The position numbers and the translations under genes were made by a program. From Acanthochlamys bracteata (lineage: Eukaryota > Streptophyta > Magnoliopsida > Pandanales > Velloziaceae), in the NCBI GenBank assembly GCA_019914995.1, contig CM034131.1:4248501-4312500 (forward strand): 64,000 nucleotides of DNA, written 5' to 3'. Shown piece after piece: positions 63,100 through 64,000 of this stretch; position 1 is the first letter of the stretch; every line of letters starts with the position of its first letter. Under the pieces are notes generated by a model. It searched no databases and was not told where the DNA came from. It saw only the letters and a program-made list of their open reading frames with translations.

Positions 63100-64000
63100 T
63101 GGATACTTGATAAATTTCATCAAAAGACCAATGTTTTTGTGTTAGAGACTAGTATGATGTATGAAAATGCTAGAGATAGTACCGGTGTTAGATTTACAAA
63201 TTACAAACCTGTCTATATTAGAAGATGATGAATCAAAAGAATAGGTTAATGCGTTTTCTGAAGATACCAGAGACCTTATAGTAGTGAAGTTCCCAGATAA
63301 CAGTATATATCCAGTAAAAACATATCTAGATTTAATCAGATTACAAAGCTGTTTTTACACTTAGGAGAATGAATTTTTGTATTATGACCGCCATAGAAAT
63401 ATTCGTAAAGGAAATTTAGCTGAAGATGATTTCCACTTCAAGCTAAAGGAAAGACATGATAAAATGAAAGAACTATGGAATAAGATTAGAAATATGGAGA
63501 ATAAGAAAGCTTTATTCAAAAAATTAAAACAGGAGAAGTTACTCGAGAATATGTTGAGCCCATTCAGCAAATTACTAGAAGCTGTTGCACCTATTAAGTT
63601 CGAATTGGCCAAATTGCAAGAAGTATATAATACGATTACACTAAGGTATTTATGTCAGGACAAACTAGATGCTATAAGTGAAGTTAGCCAAATAGAACTC
63701 ATGGAGTCCACTGAATCAAGCCCATTTCAATGAACAACCCCTACTGCAGAACCACCTAGTTATAATTATGGAAATTTGCTAAAAGAGAAACTTTATTAAG
63801 AGAGCAAGATTTTTCTAATCTAAAATCCAAAGGAAAGGCTTTGCCCTTAGAACCAAAAATAAATTCCAAAACTAGAGGAGAAGTGCAAATTGTTAACTAA
63901 ATGGCGCATGACCCTCAACTCTAGAATAATGTATTAGATTTTGGAAGAATTTAGTGATAGCAGATTATTGGAAGAATATGAAAGATGCTACTACAAGAGA
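63100..64000 (+). pseudogene. Endogenous pararetrovirus fragment: N-terminal/central polyprotein part
   Basis: Opposite in direction to the previous piece. A 118-residue frame (63377-63733) is rich in Lys and Glu with heptad-like leucines, as in a coiled coil, and is flanked by pieces of the same ancestral frame interrupted by stops on both sides. The pattern fits the region before the protease in pararetrovirus polyproteins. It continues past the window end. The family assignment leans on the neighbouring RT piece; alone, this sequence could be another retroelement gag. Not functional. Confidence 0.42.

Overview
This window is nuclear DNA of a flowering plant, most likely a eudicot. The evidence is spliced genes with GT/AG introns, long A+T-rich spacers and plant-specific transposons (FAR1-type Mutator elements, CACTA, hAT MITEs, a copia element with an extra region after pol). 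There is also a fossil plant pararetrovirus. The exact species cannot be read from the sequence.

Three protein-coding genes can be supported. (1) 6283-11344, plus strand: a five-exon DHHC protein S-acyltransferase of 417 residues. (2) 35464-36327, minus strand: a single-exon multi-pass membrane protein that resembles the DUF716/TMEM45 family. (3) 38551-50534, minus strand: a fourteen-exon, 822-residue helicase with a CarD-like domain followed by a Mfd/TRCF motor. It has a transit-peptide-like N-terminus and is therefore probably plastid-targeted. For genes 1 and 3 the exons join in frame with no internal stop. The three genes show no functional link.

Most of the rest is transposon debris. 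1-3010 looks like mitochondrial DNA moved to the nucleus. A small old-yellow-enzyme exon relic lies near 3.2 kb. 11.7-17.5 kb holds duplications, a Mutator (MURA-type) fragment and a CACTA relic. 17.5-23 kb holds a long TA microsatellite, a tandem repeat and a decayed FAR1-type Mutator element on the plus strand, whose repetitive tail is followed by the end of another CACTA element. 23.3-31.6 kb holds a related FAR1-type element on the minus strand, interrupted by a copia 3' end with a 1.43 kb LTR. At 31.6-32.5 kb two long fold-back elements of one family sit side by side.

36.6-37.0 kb (upstream of the DUF716-like gene) and 44.6-45.4 kb (inside a helicase intron) each hold a hAT-type element with an 8-bp target duplication. 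From about 50.7 to 58.7 kb, starting only about 160 bp upstream of the helicase start codon, lies a heavily broken copia element (gag, integrase, RT, RNase H, a post-pol region and a 3' LTR). A diverged tandem array of about 317 bp per unit follows at 59.2-60.2 kb. The window ends in two oppositely oriented pieces of a decayed Caulimoviridae-like endogenous pararetrovirus. I saw no rRNA, tRNA or CRISPR structure, but short RNA genes could have been missed by eye.
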